A DNA stretch of 64,000 nt from positions 1 to 64,000 of the forward strand of contig WGMM01000027.1 of the NCBI GenBank assembly GCA_016125085.1, written 5' to 3'. Source of the stretch: a bacterium (GTDB lineage: Bacteria > Planctomycetota > Planctomycetia > Isosphaerales > Isosphaeraceae). Positions within the stretch are counted from its first letter, which is position 1. Each line of letters begins with the position of its first letter. The position numbers and the translations under genes are program-made. Shown here piece after piece: positions 25,107 to 34,573 of the stretch. The notes beneath the pieces are model-generated. The model saw only the letters and a program-made list of their open reading frames with translations. It was not told where the DNA came from and searched no databases.

Positions 25107-26594
25107 ATGAGCGACGAACAGGACGTGCGCGATCACGCCACAGATCTCGATGTCTTCGATCAGGTCGATGCCGTCGGTGAAGGTTCCGCCCACGTCGATA
25201 TCGTCGGACCGGAAGATTCGCCGACCGATCCCCCGATCCGGTTCGTCGATGCGCTTCGCCAGATCGGCCCGGGGCTGGTTCTGGCAGGGTCGATCGTCGG
25301 CACCGGCGAACTCATCGCCACGACGACGCTGGGGGCGAAAGAGGGATACGCACTGCTCTGGCTGATCCTGTTCAGTTGTATCATCAAAGTGTTCGTGCAG
25401 ATCGAGCTTGGCCGCCATGCGCTGACGCACGGGCAATCGACCTTGCGTGCTTTCAATTCGCTGGGATCCGGGCATAATCGGGCGAACTGGATCTGCTGGA
25501 TCTGGTTCGCCATGATGCTCGCGACCCAGGCGCAGATCGGGGCGATGGAAGGCCTCATCGGCCAGGCGGCCACGATGGCTTTTCCGGCGACCAGTGCCAG
25601 TTTCGCAGGTACGCTGGGTATTTCGTCGGATGCGGTCTGGGCGACTTTGACGACCTTTCTGGCAATTTGTCTGCTCCTCTCAGGCGGATATGCACGTGTC
25701 GAAAAGATTACGACGTTTCTCGTGGCCGCAGTCACTTTCGTCACGGTGGCAGCAGTGATCATGCTGCCCTGGTCGCCGCCGCCGGTCGATTTCTCGATCT
25801 CTGCACTGGCCAGCGGGCTGACTTTCGCAATGCCCGCCGAGGGGATCGCAGTGGCGATGTCCGTCTTCGGAATCACGGGCGTAGGTGCGAGCGAGCTTGT
25901 CGCATATCCCTACTGGTGCCTCGAAAAAGGCTACGGAAGGGCGACGGGCAAAAGGGATGCCTCGGACGCATGGGCCAGTCGTGCACGGGGCTGGATGAGG
26001 GTGATGCAGATTGACGCCTGGTTCAGCATGATCGTCTTCACCGTAGGCACTCTGGCGTTTTACATCCTGGGAGCCGGCATTCTCCATGCCCGGGGCGTCG
26101 TTCCGGCCAAGGGCGAAATGATCCGGGAACTTTCGCAGATGTACGTCGGCCTGGGCTCGTGGACGCAAACGGCATTTCTGATGGGTGCCTGGGCAGTTCT
26201 CTTCAAGACGCTTTACGTCGCCACGGCCGGGAATTCGAGGCAGACGGCGGATTTCCTCGATATCGCCGGCATCGCCCCCAACGGCGAAGGGGCCCCGCGC
26301 AAGCGCAGAGTGAACCAGCTGTGCGTGATCTATCCGATCGTTGCCTTGGGCATGTATCTGGCGCTTGGCGATCCGAAACGGCTCGTGACGATCGGCGGCT
26401 TCGCGCAGGCACTGATGTTGCCGGTAATCGCCGGTTCAGCGTTACGGCTGATGCTTCGCGACGGCGACCGGCGGGTGTTGGGCGGTAAGGTTTGGATGAG
26501 CTTTGTCGTCATGGCAGCGTTTCTTATCGCGATCGTCGCAGGCTATGGAGCGATTCTGGAAATTGCAGGCTGGGTTAAGGCCTTCGTCGGCTAA
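25107..26594 (+). CDS. Atypical NRAMP-superfamily transporter
   Basis: A 495-residue carrier with about 11 membrane helices and a polar acidic N-terminus (about 1-45). The opening helix IGPGLVLAGSIVGTGELIA matches NRAMP TM1, but the metal-binding DPGN motif of true Mn/Fe transporters is replaced by GTGE. The TM6 motif MPH is also absent: the segment reads GVGASELVAYPYW. The remaining helices and YGAILEIAGW end are NRAMP-like. NRAMP relatives without DPGN include magnesium and aluminium carriers and many uncharacterised bacterial proteins, so manganese uptake should not be assumed. The ATG at 25107 (MSDEQDVRD) is preferred; the frame extends further upstream into the divergent gene. Confidence 0.8.
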   Translation: MSDEQDVRDHATDLDVFDQVDAVGEGSAHVDIVGPEDSPTDPPIRFVDALRQIGPGLVLAGSIVGTGELIATTTLGAKEGYALLWLILFSCIIKVFVQIELGRHALTHGQSTLRAFNSLGSGHNRANWICWIWFAMMLATQAQIGAMEGLIGQAATMAFPATSASFAGTLGISSDAVWATLTTFLAICLLLSGGYARVEKITTFLVAAVTFVTVAAVIMLPWSPPPVDFSISALASGLTFAMPAEGIAVAMSVFGITGVGASELVAYPYWCLEKGYGRATGKRDASDAWASRARGWMRVMQIDAWFSMIVFTVGTLAFYILGAGILHARGVVPAKGEMIRELSQMYVGLGSWTQTAFLMGAWAVLFKTLYVATAGNSRQTADFLDIAGIAPNGEGAPRKRRVNQLCVIYPIVALGMYLALGDPKRLVTIGGFAQALMLPVIAGSALRLMLRDGDRRVLGGKVWMSFVVMAAFLIAIVAGYGAILEIAGWVKAFVG

Positions 26595-26967
26595 GCGGGA
26601 AGGATCGAATCGAATCATCTCGTTTCGAAACGACCCCAAAGCGATCCGTCGAGATGTTTCGAATACCTGATCGTGTGTCAGGCGAACGATCGATTTCGAA
26701 TGAGAACCTGATAGAACGAAATTGTATTAGCAGAAATCGTGCCGGATCCCACGATTTGCTGTATATCAAATAGGAAAATGCAAAAATTTCGTCGCTTTTC
26801 GGAATCATGAACGTCGTCGGCGGGTTGCACGTCCTAAGTTTCCGACGTGACCTGTGACTTTCGTCAACGCCGGGACACAACTTCCGAATTCCGCCGTAAT
26901 TGGAACGTCTCCCTTCTCCGCTTCGGGAGAGGGCGAGCCGTTCGGCACTTTCGCCGGAGCGTGCCTC
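26595..26967. other. AT-richer intergenic region with a perfect hairpin
   Basis: About 370 bases with no gene. AAATCGTG (26734-26741) and CACGATTT (26750-26757) make a perfect 8-base stem with an 8-base loop. The stretch 26700-26800 is clearly richer in A and T than its surroundings and is the likely promoter zone of the acyltransferase gene, though I cannot pick a convincing -35/-10 pair. Confidence 0.4.
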
Positions 26968-28236
26968 ATGTCAAACGCCTCACGAAATCACGGTCACGAA
27001 TCAGTCAACAGGCTTCGTATGAAACCGGATTCTCAACGTCCAGGGCAGATACGCGAATTCGAAGGCCTGCGCGGTTTACTTGCCGTCTGGGTCGTTTTTG
27101 TGCACTCGATTCTGTTGTCAGGCATGATACTTCAGCTGAATTCCGGACTGCCAGCGGCATTGACCCGAGGGCTGCTTCAGGGGCAGCAAGGTGTCGCTCT
27201 GTTCATGATCCTCAGTGGTTTCGTCGTGTCCATGCAACTTGCAAGACCGGGAGCGACGATGGGGCGGTTCATGACCAGCCGATTCTTTCGTATCTACCCG
27301 AATTATCTTTTGAGTCTGGGCCTGGCCGTCGTTACGGTGTTTCTGATGCCGGGCATTCTCGAAACTGGTCATTGGTTCCGTGATCCGCACTTCGAATCGA
27401 TGCATGCCGTTTCGTTTCAGGAACGCAGTCATTTGCACTGGCATCTGCTGTTTCACGTGTTTCTGATCCAGGCCGCGATACCGAATGCCTGGTTCCCCGA
27501 AGCCCAGTGGGCGATTCTGGCACCCGCCTGGTCGCTTTCTCACGAATGGCAGTTTTATTTGATCGCCCCAAGGTTGAGAAAAGCAGCATTTTCTCCCTTC
27601 GGACTGATGACGATCGCTGTGATCGCTGTCGTCGCAGCAAGACTGGCGGCACGTCTGAGTCTCGGCCTGGAATGGTCCATTCTGACCACATTGCCGCTTT
27701 TCCTGATCGGAATCCTGACTTACCGGATTCACGAACGTGTCGTCTCGCGACCTGAAATCAAGCTCTCCGAAGCCATGATGCCCTTGTGCGGCCTGACGGC
27801 GTTTTCGATCCTTGCGAACTGGAAATTCCTGCCCATCACCGCATGGACAATCGTTTACGGAGCTGTGCTTGCAGCCGACCGCATCGATTCAACGCGATGC
27901 GGTGCGATTCTTGCCTGTTTCTCAGGATTGCTCAAAACCCGATTTTTCGTCTGGCTAGGCAGTATTTCCTATGCCTTATATCTTTTCCACTGGCCTTTCA
28001 TGATCATCGTGCTCGCCGCAGCGCTCAAGGTGCGTCCTGATCTGACCTCCGTGCAGGCGATGGCCTTGTTCGTGGCCTTCATTCCGGTGATGCTGTGGCT
28101 GTGCCACTTGATCCATAGTTCGATCGGGTTGCCTGCGAGTGCCTTCGGAAAACGACTGCGCACGGAAGCGAGGCAATATCCCGAGCCGATCGCAAAAAGC
28201 CCGACTCGGGCAGCATCGACTGGTCTGCGTCCGTGA
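26968..28236 (+). CDS. Acyltransferase 3 family membrane protein
   Basis: A 422-residue multi-pass enzyme of the OafA/NodX/YrhL type, which moves acyl groups (often acetyl) onto sugars of exported polysaccharides or lipids. The N-terminal block IREFEGLRGLLAVWVVFVHS carries the conserved Arg and catalytic His. GVALFMILSGFVVS and RFFRIYPNYLLSL follow as expected, with about ten helices and a final FVWLGSISYALYLFHWPF motif. The ATG at 26968 has a GGAG site; ATG at 27019 is an alternative. No glycan gene cluster surrounds it, so the acceptor is unknown. Confidence 0.87.
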   Translation: MSNASRNHGHESVNRLRMKPDSQRPGQIREFEGLRGLLAVWVVFVHSILLSGMILQLNSGLPAALTRGLLQGQQGVALFMILSGFVVSMQLARPGATMGRFMTSRFFRIYPNYLLSLGLAVVTVFLMPGILETGHWFRDPHFESMHAVSFQERSHLHWHLLFHVFLIQAAIPNAWFPEAQWAILAPAWSLSHEWQFYLIAPRLRKAAFSPFGLMTIAVIAVVAARLAARLSLGLEWSILTTLPLFLIGILTYRIHERVVSRPEIKLSEAMMPLCGLTAFSILANWKFLPITAWTIVYGAVLAADRIDSTRCGAILACFSGLLKTRFFVWLGSISYALYLFHWPFMIIVLAAALKVRPDLTSVQAMALFVAFIPVMLWLCHLIHSSIGLPASAFGKRLRTEARQYPEPIAKSPTRAASTGLRP

Positions 28237-28492
28237 CGTGGGATCGAGTCTGCCCAACCGATCTCCTGTCGATCTGGATCCGGTGCTTCGCAAACTCGCA
28301 TCCCGAATCGGTTACGAAAAGCGATCGCGCATTCGCCTGAGCCGGCCGATTCGCGAATCGGATCTCAAAGATCGGAAACTGGCTTAAGCCATTGCTGCTG
28401 ACTTGATATGATTCGTCGGACGAAGGCGTTCGCAAAGAATCGCCTGAGCCTGAAACTCGCCGATTCGGAACGCACCTGGAACAGATTCGCCG

Positions 28493-29890
28493 ATGCTCTT
28501 GGAAACCGACGATCAACACGCTTCGGGTATGCGGCTGGGGCTTTTGCAGGCCATCAGCGTGAACATGGCCATGATGGTCGGTGTCGGTCCGTTCATCACT
28601 ATGCCGCTTTTCGTGGCGAAAATGGGCGGACCCCATTCGCTGGCTGTTTGGCTTCTTGGAGCGCTGGTGGCCATTTGCGATGGCATGGTCTGGGCGGAAC
28701 TGGCCGGTGCATTTCCCGGAGCCGGTGGCACTTTTCATTTTTATGACCAGGCCTATGGTAGTTCGACGAACGGCCGGTTGGCCAAGTTTCTCTTCGTGTG
28801 GCAGTTTCTCTTCAGCGCGCCGCTGGAGCTCGCTTCGGGGGCGCTCGGGTTCGCGCTGTATCTGGGCTATCTTGTGCCGGGGCTGGACGAAGTCGTTTCG
28901 ACAATTCCCTGGACAATCAAGGTGCATCATCTTGTCGCAGTCGGGGTGATGGCGGGCGTGCTGGCACTTGCCTGGCGGGACGTAAAGGCCGCTGGCCGGC
29001 TCATGGTCGTTCTTTGGCTCGGCATGCTCGTCACTGTCGGGTTGATGATCGGCGGCTGCGCATCGCAGGCTGATTCAGCACTCGTTTCGACCGCAGCCGG
29101 ACAATTTCGCGAAGCTCTCGGCGAAGCTTTTTCAGGCGATTTTCGCTTGTGGATGGGTGTCGGCGGGGCATTGGCGATCGCCATGTACGATTTTCTTGGT
29201 TACTACCAGGTGTGTTACATGGGTGAAGAAGTCGACAGGCCTCAGCGTACGATTCCCCGGTCGATCATCATCTCAGTGCTTCTCATCGCAAGTCTCTATT
29301 TCTGCATGAATCTCAGCCTTTACGCCGTGATGCCCTGGCAGGACGTCGCAGCCAGCGAACACATCGCAAGCGATGCCTTCGAAAGGCTTTACGGCGGCTG
29401 GGCCGGCAAGGCGATGACGGGCCTGATCCTGTGGACGTCTCTGGCCGCGACATATTCGGCCATCCTCGGATACAGCCGCGTGCCTTTCGCCGCGGCGCGC
29501 ACAGGCCACTTTTTTCGTACTTTCGCCACTCTCCACCCGAAACACACGTTTCCGCACCGATCGCTCCTGTTCCTGGGGCTCATCGGTGCTCTTGCATGTC
29601 TGGCGAATCTGGAGTCGGTCATCGCGGCGCTTCTGACAAGCCGGATCGTGATTCAGTTCCTGGGGCAGATCGTGACCGTTTTCGTTATCCGCCGCGATCC
29701 GAACCTGCGTAGCCGAATGACGTTCCGTATGCCTCTCTTCCCGATTCCGGCACTCATCGCTGCCTTTGGCTGGTCGGCCGTCTTCCTGACATCCGACTGG
29801 CCAGCTCTGGTTTATGGTGCCTTGAGCCTGGCCGCTGGTATCGTCGCATTCGCGATATGGAACCGGAAGATGTCATCTTCTATTTTGTGA
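28493..29890 (+). CDS. APC-family amino acid permease
   Basis: A 465-residue carrier with about 12 membrane helices, belonging to the amino acid-polyamine-organocation superfamily. Helix 1 contains the substrate-binding glycine-rich break MMVGVGPFITMP, followed by AELAGAFPGAGGTFHFY, the usual helix 2-3 motif. ALAIAMYDFLGYYQVCYMGEEV and RTIPRSIIIS match the helix 6 to 7 region, and GYSRVPFAAARTGHFF the helix 8 loop. The substrate cannot be predicted. It is separated from the acyltransferase gene by about 255 bases that hold no supported gene. Confidence 0.87.
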   Translation: MLLETDDQHASGMRLGLLQAISVNMAMMVGVGPFITMPLFVAKMGGPHSLAVWLLGALVAICDGMVWAELAGAFPGAGGTFHFYDQAYGSSTNGRLAKFLFVWQFLFSAPLELASGALGFALYLGYLVPGLDEVVSTIPWTIKVHHLVAVGVMAGVLALAWRDVKAAGRLMVVLWLGMLVTVGLMIGGCASQADSALVSTAAGQFREALGEAFSGDFRLWMGVGGALAIAMYDFLGYYQVCYMGEEVDRPQRTIPRSIIISVLLIASLYFCMNLSLYAVMPWQDVAASEHIASDAFERLYGGWAGKAMTGLILWTSLAATYSAILGYSRVPFAAARTGHFFRTFATLHPKHTFPHRSLLFLGLIGALACLANLESVIAALLTSRIVIQFLGQIVTVFVIRRDPNLRSRMTFRMPLFPIPALIAAFGWSAVFLTSDWPALVYGALSLAAGIVAFAIWNRKMSSSIL

Positions 29891-29922
29891 AAGCCATTTC
29901 TGCTGGTTAGGATCGCCTCAAG

Positions 29923-31497
29923 TCAATCGGCGATATTCCGCATTGCGTTATCGCTCCACCGGCGGCCTGTCATCCTTTCCAGAACCCGCATCGCGCACAT
30001 CACGACGGCCATCGTGCCCTGGCCCGGGAATACCGAATCACCGACGACCCAAAGACCAGGGCCGAGAACGCCCGGGTCGACGGCCATGAGGTTCGATCGG
30101 CTTCTGCTTACGGGCGGCCCGCCGACACGCCCCAGAGTGCGCCTTGTGTAACGGGCGAAGCTGCGCGGAGTTGCGAACTCAATGTGTCGAATCGCTCCTT
30201 CGATACCAGGAAATGCCCTGTTCATCGCACTTCTCATGCGATCCGCATAGTCGGCTTTGAGCGATTCGTAAGCCGTCCTGTCTTCGGTGAACCATGGTTC
30301 GGGAGAGACGTGCGTACTCATCGTGATCGTGCGGAGATGCGCAGGGGCATACGCCGTGTCTTCCGGCGGAGAAAGTGAGATCAAGGCATTATTGCCGTCG
30401 TGGATCGGCTTGCCGTAATCCTGTAAGACATGATGAAAAAGGGCAGGGTGGCGGGCTACCGCTTCGGCCTCGATCGAGGCATATGCCGTAAACGCACTCC
30501 AAGCGGGACGCGTTCGTTTTTCGATCCGTTCGAGCGGTGACTCGTCCATGTCCCGGCCTAACAGAGTGGCACAGCGGTCGAGCGGCAAGTTCATTGCGAT
30601 CTGAGCGGTCTCGAAGGTCTGTCCGCGTCGGGTTTTGATCCGAAATCCGACATCGCTGCCCGGGTTCGGGATGACCGAATCGACGAGAGTCCCACGACGC
30701 AAATTGCCTCCGGAACTGACGAACGCCTCTCCCAGGCCTTCCGCGAAAGCCCGCATGCCCCCGAATGGGCGAGAAAGGCCTAACCGATAGGCCTGAAGGC
30801 ATGCGGAGGCGTTCGCCAACGGAACGACGTCCGGCCCTGCCTGAGCGGTATCCTGCAGAAGCATCGCCACGATCGCCACGAAGCGAGGGTCTCGATGAAC
30901 CCCCAGCACTCGCATGAGATCGTGAACGGTGACGGTCGTACCGAGTGTGGCGATCGATCCGGAGAAACCGAGAATTCTCAGGTTATGTATGATATCGCCG
31001 ATGCCTTGTATCGGAACATGCGGCAGGCCGGAGCTGGCCCGGAACAAAGTGGTTCCGATGCGCCGCTGGATTTTCCAGAATCGCACAGCCGATTCGCCCA
31101 GATTCGGGAATCGGCACCGCATCTCGTTTTCCCAGAGCTGGTCATCGGAGGTCAGAAAGAGGTCTCCATCGGGAAGACACATCCGATATTCTGGCGTGCG
31201 AGCGACTTGCAGTTCGCAGCCGACGTGTTCGAGCAGGCTCCGTATCGGTTCGCCCGGATTCATGCCCATGAGGGCCGTTGCGCCACAATCGAACATGAAT
31301 TCGCCGCGATCGAAATAACCGGCACAGCCTCCCAGTCTTGTATGGCTTTCGAACAATACGGTACGCAGGCCGGACTTCTGGGCGAGCGCCGCCAGAGCCA
31401 GACCACCGATCCCGCCACCAATGACGGCAAGGTCGTAAGTCGCATTTCCGCAGGCTGTTTCTGACCTGTCGAACTGAGATCCGGAGGTGTACATCAT
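29923..31497 (-). CDS. CrtI/CrtISO-like FAD-dependent oxidoreductase
   Basis: A 524-residue phytoene desaturase/carotenoid isomerase-type flavoprotein. The dinucleotide fold is DLAVIGGGIGGLALAALAQK, followed by ESHTRLGGCAGYF, and the C-terminal FAD motif is GLWVVGDSVFPGQGTM. Middle parts include FGGMRAFAEGLGEAF, the usual CrtI segment. CrtISO, carotene desaturases and all-trans-retinol saturase share this layout; the exact reaction is not readable and no other carotenoid gene lies nearby. Two adjacent ATG codons at 31497 and 31494 are the likely start, without a good ribosome binding site; a GTG at 31542 would add 15 residues. Confidence 0.85.
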   Translation of the reverse strand: MMYTSGSQFDRSETACGNATYDLAVIGGGIGGLALAALAQKSGLRTVLFESHTRLGGCAGYFDRGEFMFDCGATALMGMNPGEPIRSLLEHVGCELQVARTPEYRMCLPDGDLFLTSDDQLWENEMRCRFPNLGESAVRFWKIQRRIGTTLFRASSGLPHVPIQGIGDIIHNLRILGFSGSIATLGTTVTVHDLMRVLGVHRDPRFVAIVAMLLQDTAQAGPDVVPLANASACLQAYRLGLSRPFGGMRAFAEGLGEAFVSSGGNLRRGTLVDSVIPNPGSDVGFRIKTRRGQTFETAQIAMNLPLDRCATLLGRDMDESPLERIEKRTRPAWSAFTAYASIEAEAVARHPALFHHVLQDYGKPIHDGNNALISLSPPEDTAYAPAHLRTITMSTHVSPEPWFTEDRTAYESLKADYADRMRSAMNRAFPGIEGAIRHIEFATPRSFARYTRRTLGRVGGPPVSRSRSNLMAVDPGVLGPGLWVVGDSVFPGQGTMAVVMCAMRVLERMTGRRWSDNAMRNIAD

Positions 31498-32121
31498 AAA
31501 ATCATTTTGTGCGATTGGACGGAAATCGGCGAGGTAATGCACATTTGAGCGGACGAATTCATGCTCTGGATGATCGATGGCTTTGGCGGCCTGGAGAAGG
31601 AATCCGGTTCATGACGAGTGGGGCGTCCGTACCGCCTCAAGAGAATGCATCACATCGATACGATCGATTCAAGTTCGCACGGGTACCCGTTTTCTCAGGA
31701 GCCCCGGTTTGGATTCGTCAACGGAAATGTTACACTCACCGCATCCGGTCTGCGCTTCTTCGAGCGTTGTCCGGCGAAGGAGTTCCGGCCACGCGGCCGA
31801 TTCCCTTTCCGACCGACCGATGTTCGGAGTCGAAAGGATCTTAGGGCGTGTGGAACTTTTTCGCTGGGTATGGCGTCCGAAGAGATAGCAGGCGTGGTCC
31901 GAACGCGCCATCCTTCCCGGAACTTCTCTATCGCACCTTGTCGAATCGATTGCGTCGGCCCAGTCCGTCGCGTTCATTCGATGGTCTGGCGATTCGGAAT
32001 TCCGGATGATCGGTGCGATGCCGCCGGATCTTGCGTAGTCAGGACTGCCAGGGAGTCCGGCGAATTCGCGGACCATCCAACTTTCGACTGATCGAATCGA
32101 ACTCATAGGGAGCTGCCGAAC
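31498..32121. other. Long intergenic region upstream of the pilM-like gene
   Basis: About 620 bases between divergent genes. Several short open frames occur on the plus strand, but none has a ribosome binding site or recognisable protein features. The ribosome binding site AGGGAG of the pilM-like gene is at 32108-32113. No clear promoter consensus or transcribed RNA gene could be recognised. Confidence 0.5.
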
Positions 32122-34494
32122 ATGGCCAAAGTTCAAGCGGTTTGGGCGATCGATATCGGCCAGGTCGCGCTCAAGGCCCTGAAGGTCGTACCGGGCGAAA
32201 CGCCCGACAGTCTCACGGTGGAAGCCGCCGTGAGGATTCCGTATCAGGACGACAAAATCCTCAGCCAGCCCGACGCCGAGCCGGACGAGCTGGTGCGGAT
32301 GGCCCTGATCGAATTCATCGAAAAGCACGATCCCAAAGGTTCGCGGATCGCGATCGGCGTGCCCGGCCAGAAGGGGCTGATCAAGTTCATCAAGCTGCCG
32401 CCGGTCGAAAAGAAGCGCATTCCTGATATCGTTCAGTTCGAAGCCAAACAGCAAATTCCGTTTCCGCTTAACGAAGTCGTCTGGGATTATCAGCAGCTCG
32501 CGTCGGACGACGACGACATGGGCGACGACGACGACGAAATGGCCTTCACCATGGCCGAAGTCGGCCTCTTCGCCATGAAGCGGGAAGAGATCAACAAGGC
32601 ACTGTTTCCTTTGCGGCGTCTGGGGCTTGAGCCGGACATCGTCCAGATGACGCCGATCGCGATCTACAACTTCGCCAACCATGAGCTGATCCAGGGCAGG
32701 GGCGAAAAGGGCCCGATCGTCGTCCTGGACATGGGTGCCGACAAGACCGAGCTGGTGATCACCGACGGGAACCGGATCTGGCAGCGGAACGTGCCGATCG
32801 GCGGTAACCACTTCACCCGGGCGCTCACCAAAGAGCTGAAGATGGTCTTCGCCAAGGCGGAGGCCACGAAGAAGAACGCTGCGGCATCGCCCGACATGAA
32901 GGCCGTCTTCACCGCGATGAAGGGGGTCTTCAAGGATTTCGCGACCGAAATTCAGCGCTCGATCGGCTTCTACAAGAGCGTCAACAAAGGCTCGCAGATC
33001 AAGAAGATCTTCGGCGTCGGCAATGGTTTCAAATTGCCTGGCCTGACCGAGTTCCTCAAGCAGGAACTCGACCTGCCGGTCCAGGCGGTCAACGAATTCG
33101 GCGGTCTTTCCGGCGAAGGCGTCGCCGATCCGGAATTCGCCGAGAACGTCGCCTCGTTCGCCTTGCCCTACGGCCTCGCCGTTCAGGCTTTCGACCCCTT
33201 GTCGGTGAAGACCTCGCTGCTGCCGCCTGACATCAAACAGGCCCGGCTGATCCGCAAGAAAAAGCCGCTGGTCCTGGCTGCGAGCCTGTTGTTCATGATG
33301 GGGTTCACGGCCCTGTTCCTGGGCAACGTCAAGGCCTGGTCGAAGGTCAACAATTCCGAGTTCAAGTCGGCCGTCGAAAAGGCCAAGTCGGTCGCGGCCA
33401 AGGGTGCTTCGCTGCAGTCGGAATTCGACACGGCCAAGGGAGCCTTCGAAGCCGAAAAGACCCGCGGCGAAGGGTTGATCGTCTCCAACGACGAAAAACT
33501 CATGTGGCCGCAGCTCCTGCAGACGATCAACGCCTATCTGCCTGACCCGGTCACCGAAAAGAAACTCAACGTCAACAACCCGGCCGATCAGTTGCGGCTG
33601 GCCAAACTGGCCGTCCATATCGACCAGATCCGGCCCGCTTTCCGTAACGACCTCGCCGTCGACTGGTACGACACGCTCGATACCGTCAATCCCTCGGCCA
33701 AGTCGACCATGCACCCTTACGACACTAAGGAAGGCAATACGCCGAGCGGCGAAGGCTGGGTCATCCAGATCGTCGGCCACCACTACAACCCCTATCCGGG
33801 CCGTGTGAAGAACGAAGACAACATGGGCCCGCTCGGTTACATCCGTAACGATATCCTCAAGCGTCTCCAGGGCGCTGGGCCCCGCCGGTTCGGCCTGTCG
33901 CACGCCGTGCTGGTCTGGATGACCGAAGACAAGGAATGGACGACCGAAAAGGCCGTCAGCACGAATTCCCTTTCGTCCAATGCCATTCCCCTGATTCCGG
34001 CCGTGGGCCCAGTTTCAGGCGGTGGTGAGGGTGGCGAAGGCGGGATGGGCGGCGGCATGCCCGGCATGATGGGTGGCCAGGGCGGCCGCATGATGGGCGG
34101 CGGCGACATGATGGGTGGTGGCGGCATGCCCGGCATGATGGAAGGTGGCATGCGTGGCGGCATGATGGGCGGCATGATGGGTGGCATGATGGGCGGCATG
34201 GGTGCCGAAGCCAAGGCGAAAGAGAAAATGGACTATCTCACCCGGACCGACTTCATGATCCAGATGGTCTGGAAGCCGATCAGCGAAGAGAACCCGCCGA
34301 AGCCCATGGAAGAGATTCAGACAGCCCTGGTGGAAGCGTCGAAAGACGCCAATATCGCTCCTCCCAAGGAGATGGACTTCGTCAGCAAGAGCCTCGAACA
34401 ATCCAAGATTCGGGCCCAGATGTATCAGCGATTCGGAAACGCCACACCCAAGGCCGCCGAAGGTGGCGAGGAAACCCCGGCTAAGCAGCAGTGA
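32122..34494 (+). CDS. pilM: PilM-PilN fusion, pilus/type II secretion assembly platform protein
   Basis: A 790-residue protein. Residues 1-365 are a PilM actin-like ATPase (VWAIDIGQVALKALKV; IVVLDMGADKTELVI; IFGVGNGFKLPGL). This runs straight into TSLLPPDIKQARLIRKKK and a membrane helix at about 381-403. That is the PilN start: a cytoplasmic LLP peptide, basic residues, one helix. The periplasmic part is a coiled-coil stretch (about 410-450) and a mixed domain (about 460-610). Residues 632-693 are a Met/Gly-rich tract. A last segment (about 700-770) resembles the end of the folded domain. In Thermus, PilM binds the PilN LLP peptide in trans; here the two are joined. An Asp-rich insert lies at 128-139. 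Ribosome binding site AGGGAG. Confidence 0.85.
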   Translation: MAKVQAVWAIDIGQVALKALKVVPGETPDSLTVEAAVRIPYQDDKILSQPDAEPDELVRMALIEFIEKHDPKGSRIAIGVPGQKGLIKFIKLPPVEKKRIPDIVQFEAKQQIPFPLNEVVWDYQQLASDDDDMGDDDDEMAFTMAEVGLFAMKREEINKALFPLRRLGLEPDIVQMTPIAIYNFANHELIQGRGEKGPIVVLDMGADKTELVITDGNRIWQRNVPIGGNHFTRALTKELKMVFAKAEATKKNAAASPDMKAVFTAMKGVFKDFATEIQRSIGFYKSVNKGSQIKKIFGVGNGFKLPGLTEFLKQELDLPVQAVNEFGGLSGEGVADPEFAENVASFALPYGLAVQAFDPLSVKTSLLPPDIKQARLIRKKKPLVLAASLLFMMGFTALFLGNVKAWSKVNNSEFKSAVEKAKSVAAKGASLQSEFDTAKGAFEAEKTRGEGLIVSNDEKLMWPQLLQTINAYLPDPVTEKKLNVNNPADQLRLAKLAVHIDQIRPAFRNDLAVDWYDTLDTVNPSAKSTMHPYDTKEGNTPSGEGWVIQIVGHHYNPYPGRVKNEDNMGPLGYIRNDILKRLQGAGPRRFGLSHAVLVWMTEDKEWTTEKAVSTNSLSSNAIPLIPAVGPVSGGGEGGEGGMGGGMPGMMGGQGGRMMGGGDMMGGGGMPGMMEGGMRGGMMGGMMGGMMGGMGAEAKAKEKMDYLTRTDFMIQMVWKPISEENPPKPMEEIQTALVEASKDANIAPPKEMDFVSKSLEQSKIRAQMYQRFGNATPKAAEGGEETPAKQQ
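34015..34200 (+). repeat. Met/Gly low-complexity coding repeat in the pilM-like gene
   Basis: Degenerate repeats of ATGATGGGCGGC code for Met-Met-Gly-Gly, residues 632-693. The same type of tract recurs in the next two genes. Confidence 0.85.
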
Positions 34495-34573
34495 CGGTCT
34501 CGTGACCTCCCGCTAATCCGTATCTTTGCCTGACGACCCCTTCGAGCATTGAACAAGGACAGGTGACAAGCCC

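Noticed and set aside
31669-33903. 744-codon open frame on the minus strand
   Set aside because: It lies antisense to the pilM-like gene and is rich in Asp, His and Arg with no motifs. It is a by-product of GC-rich codon use opposite a real gene.
34015-34200. Possible CRISPR-like repeat array
   Set aside because: The repeats are short, in frame, and encode a Met/Gly tract without unique spacers.
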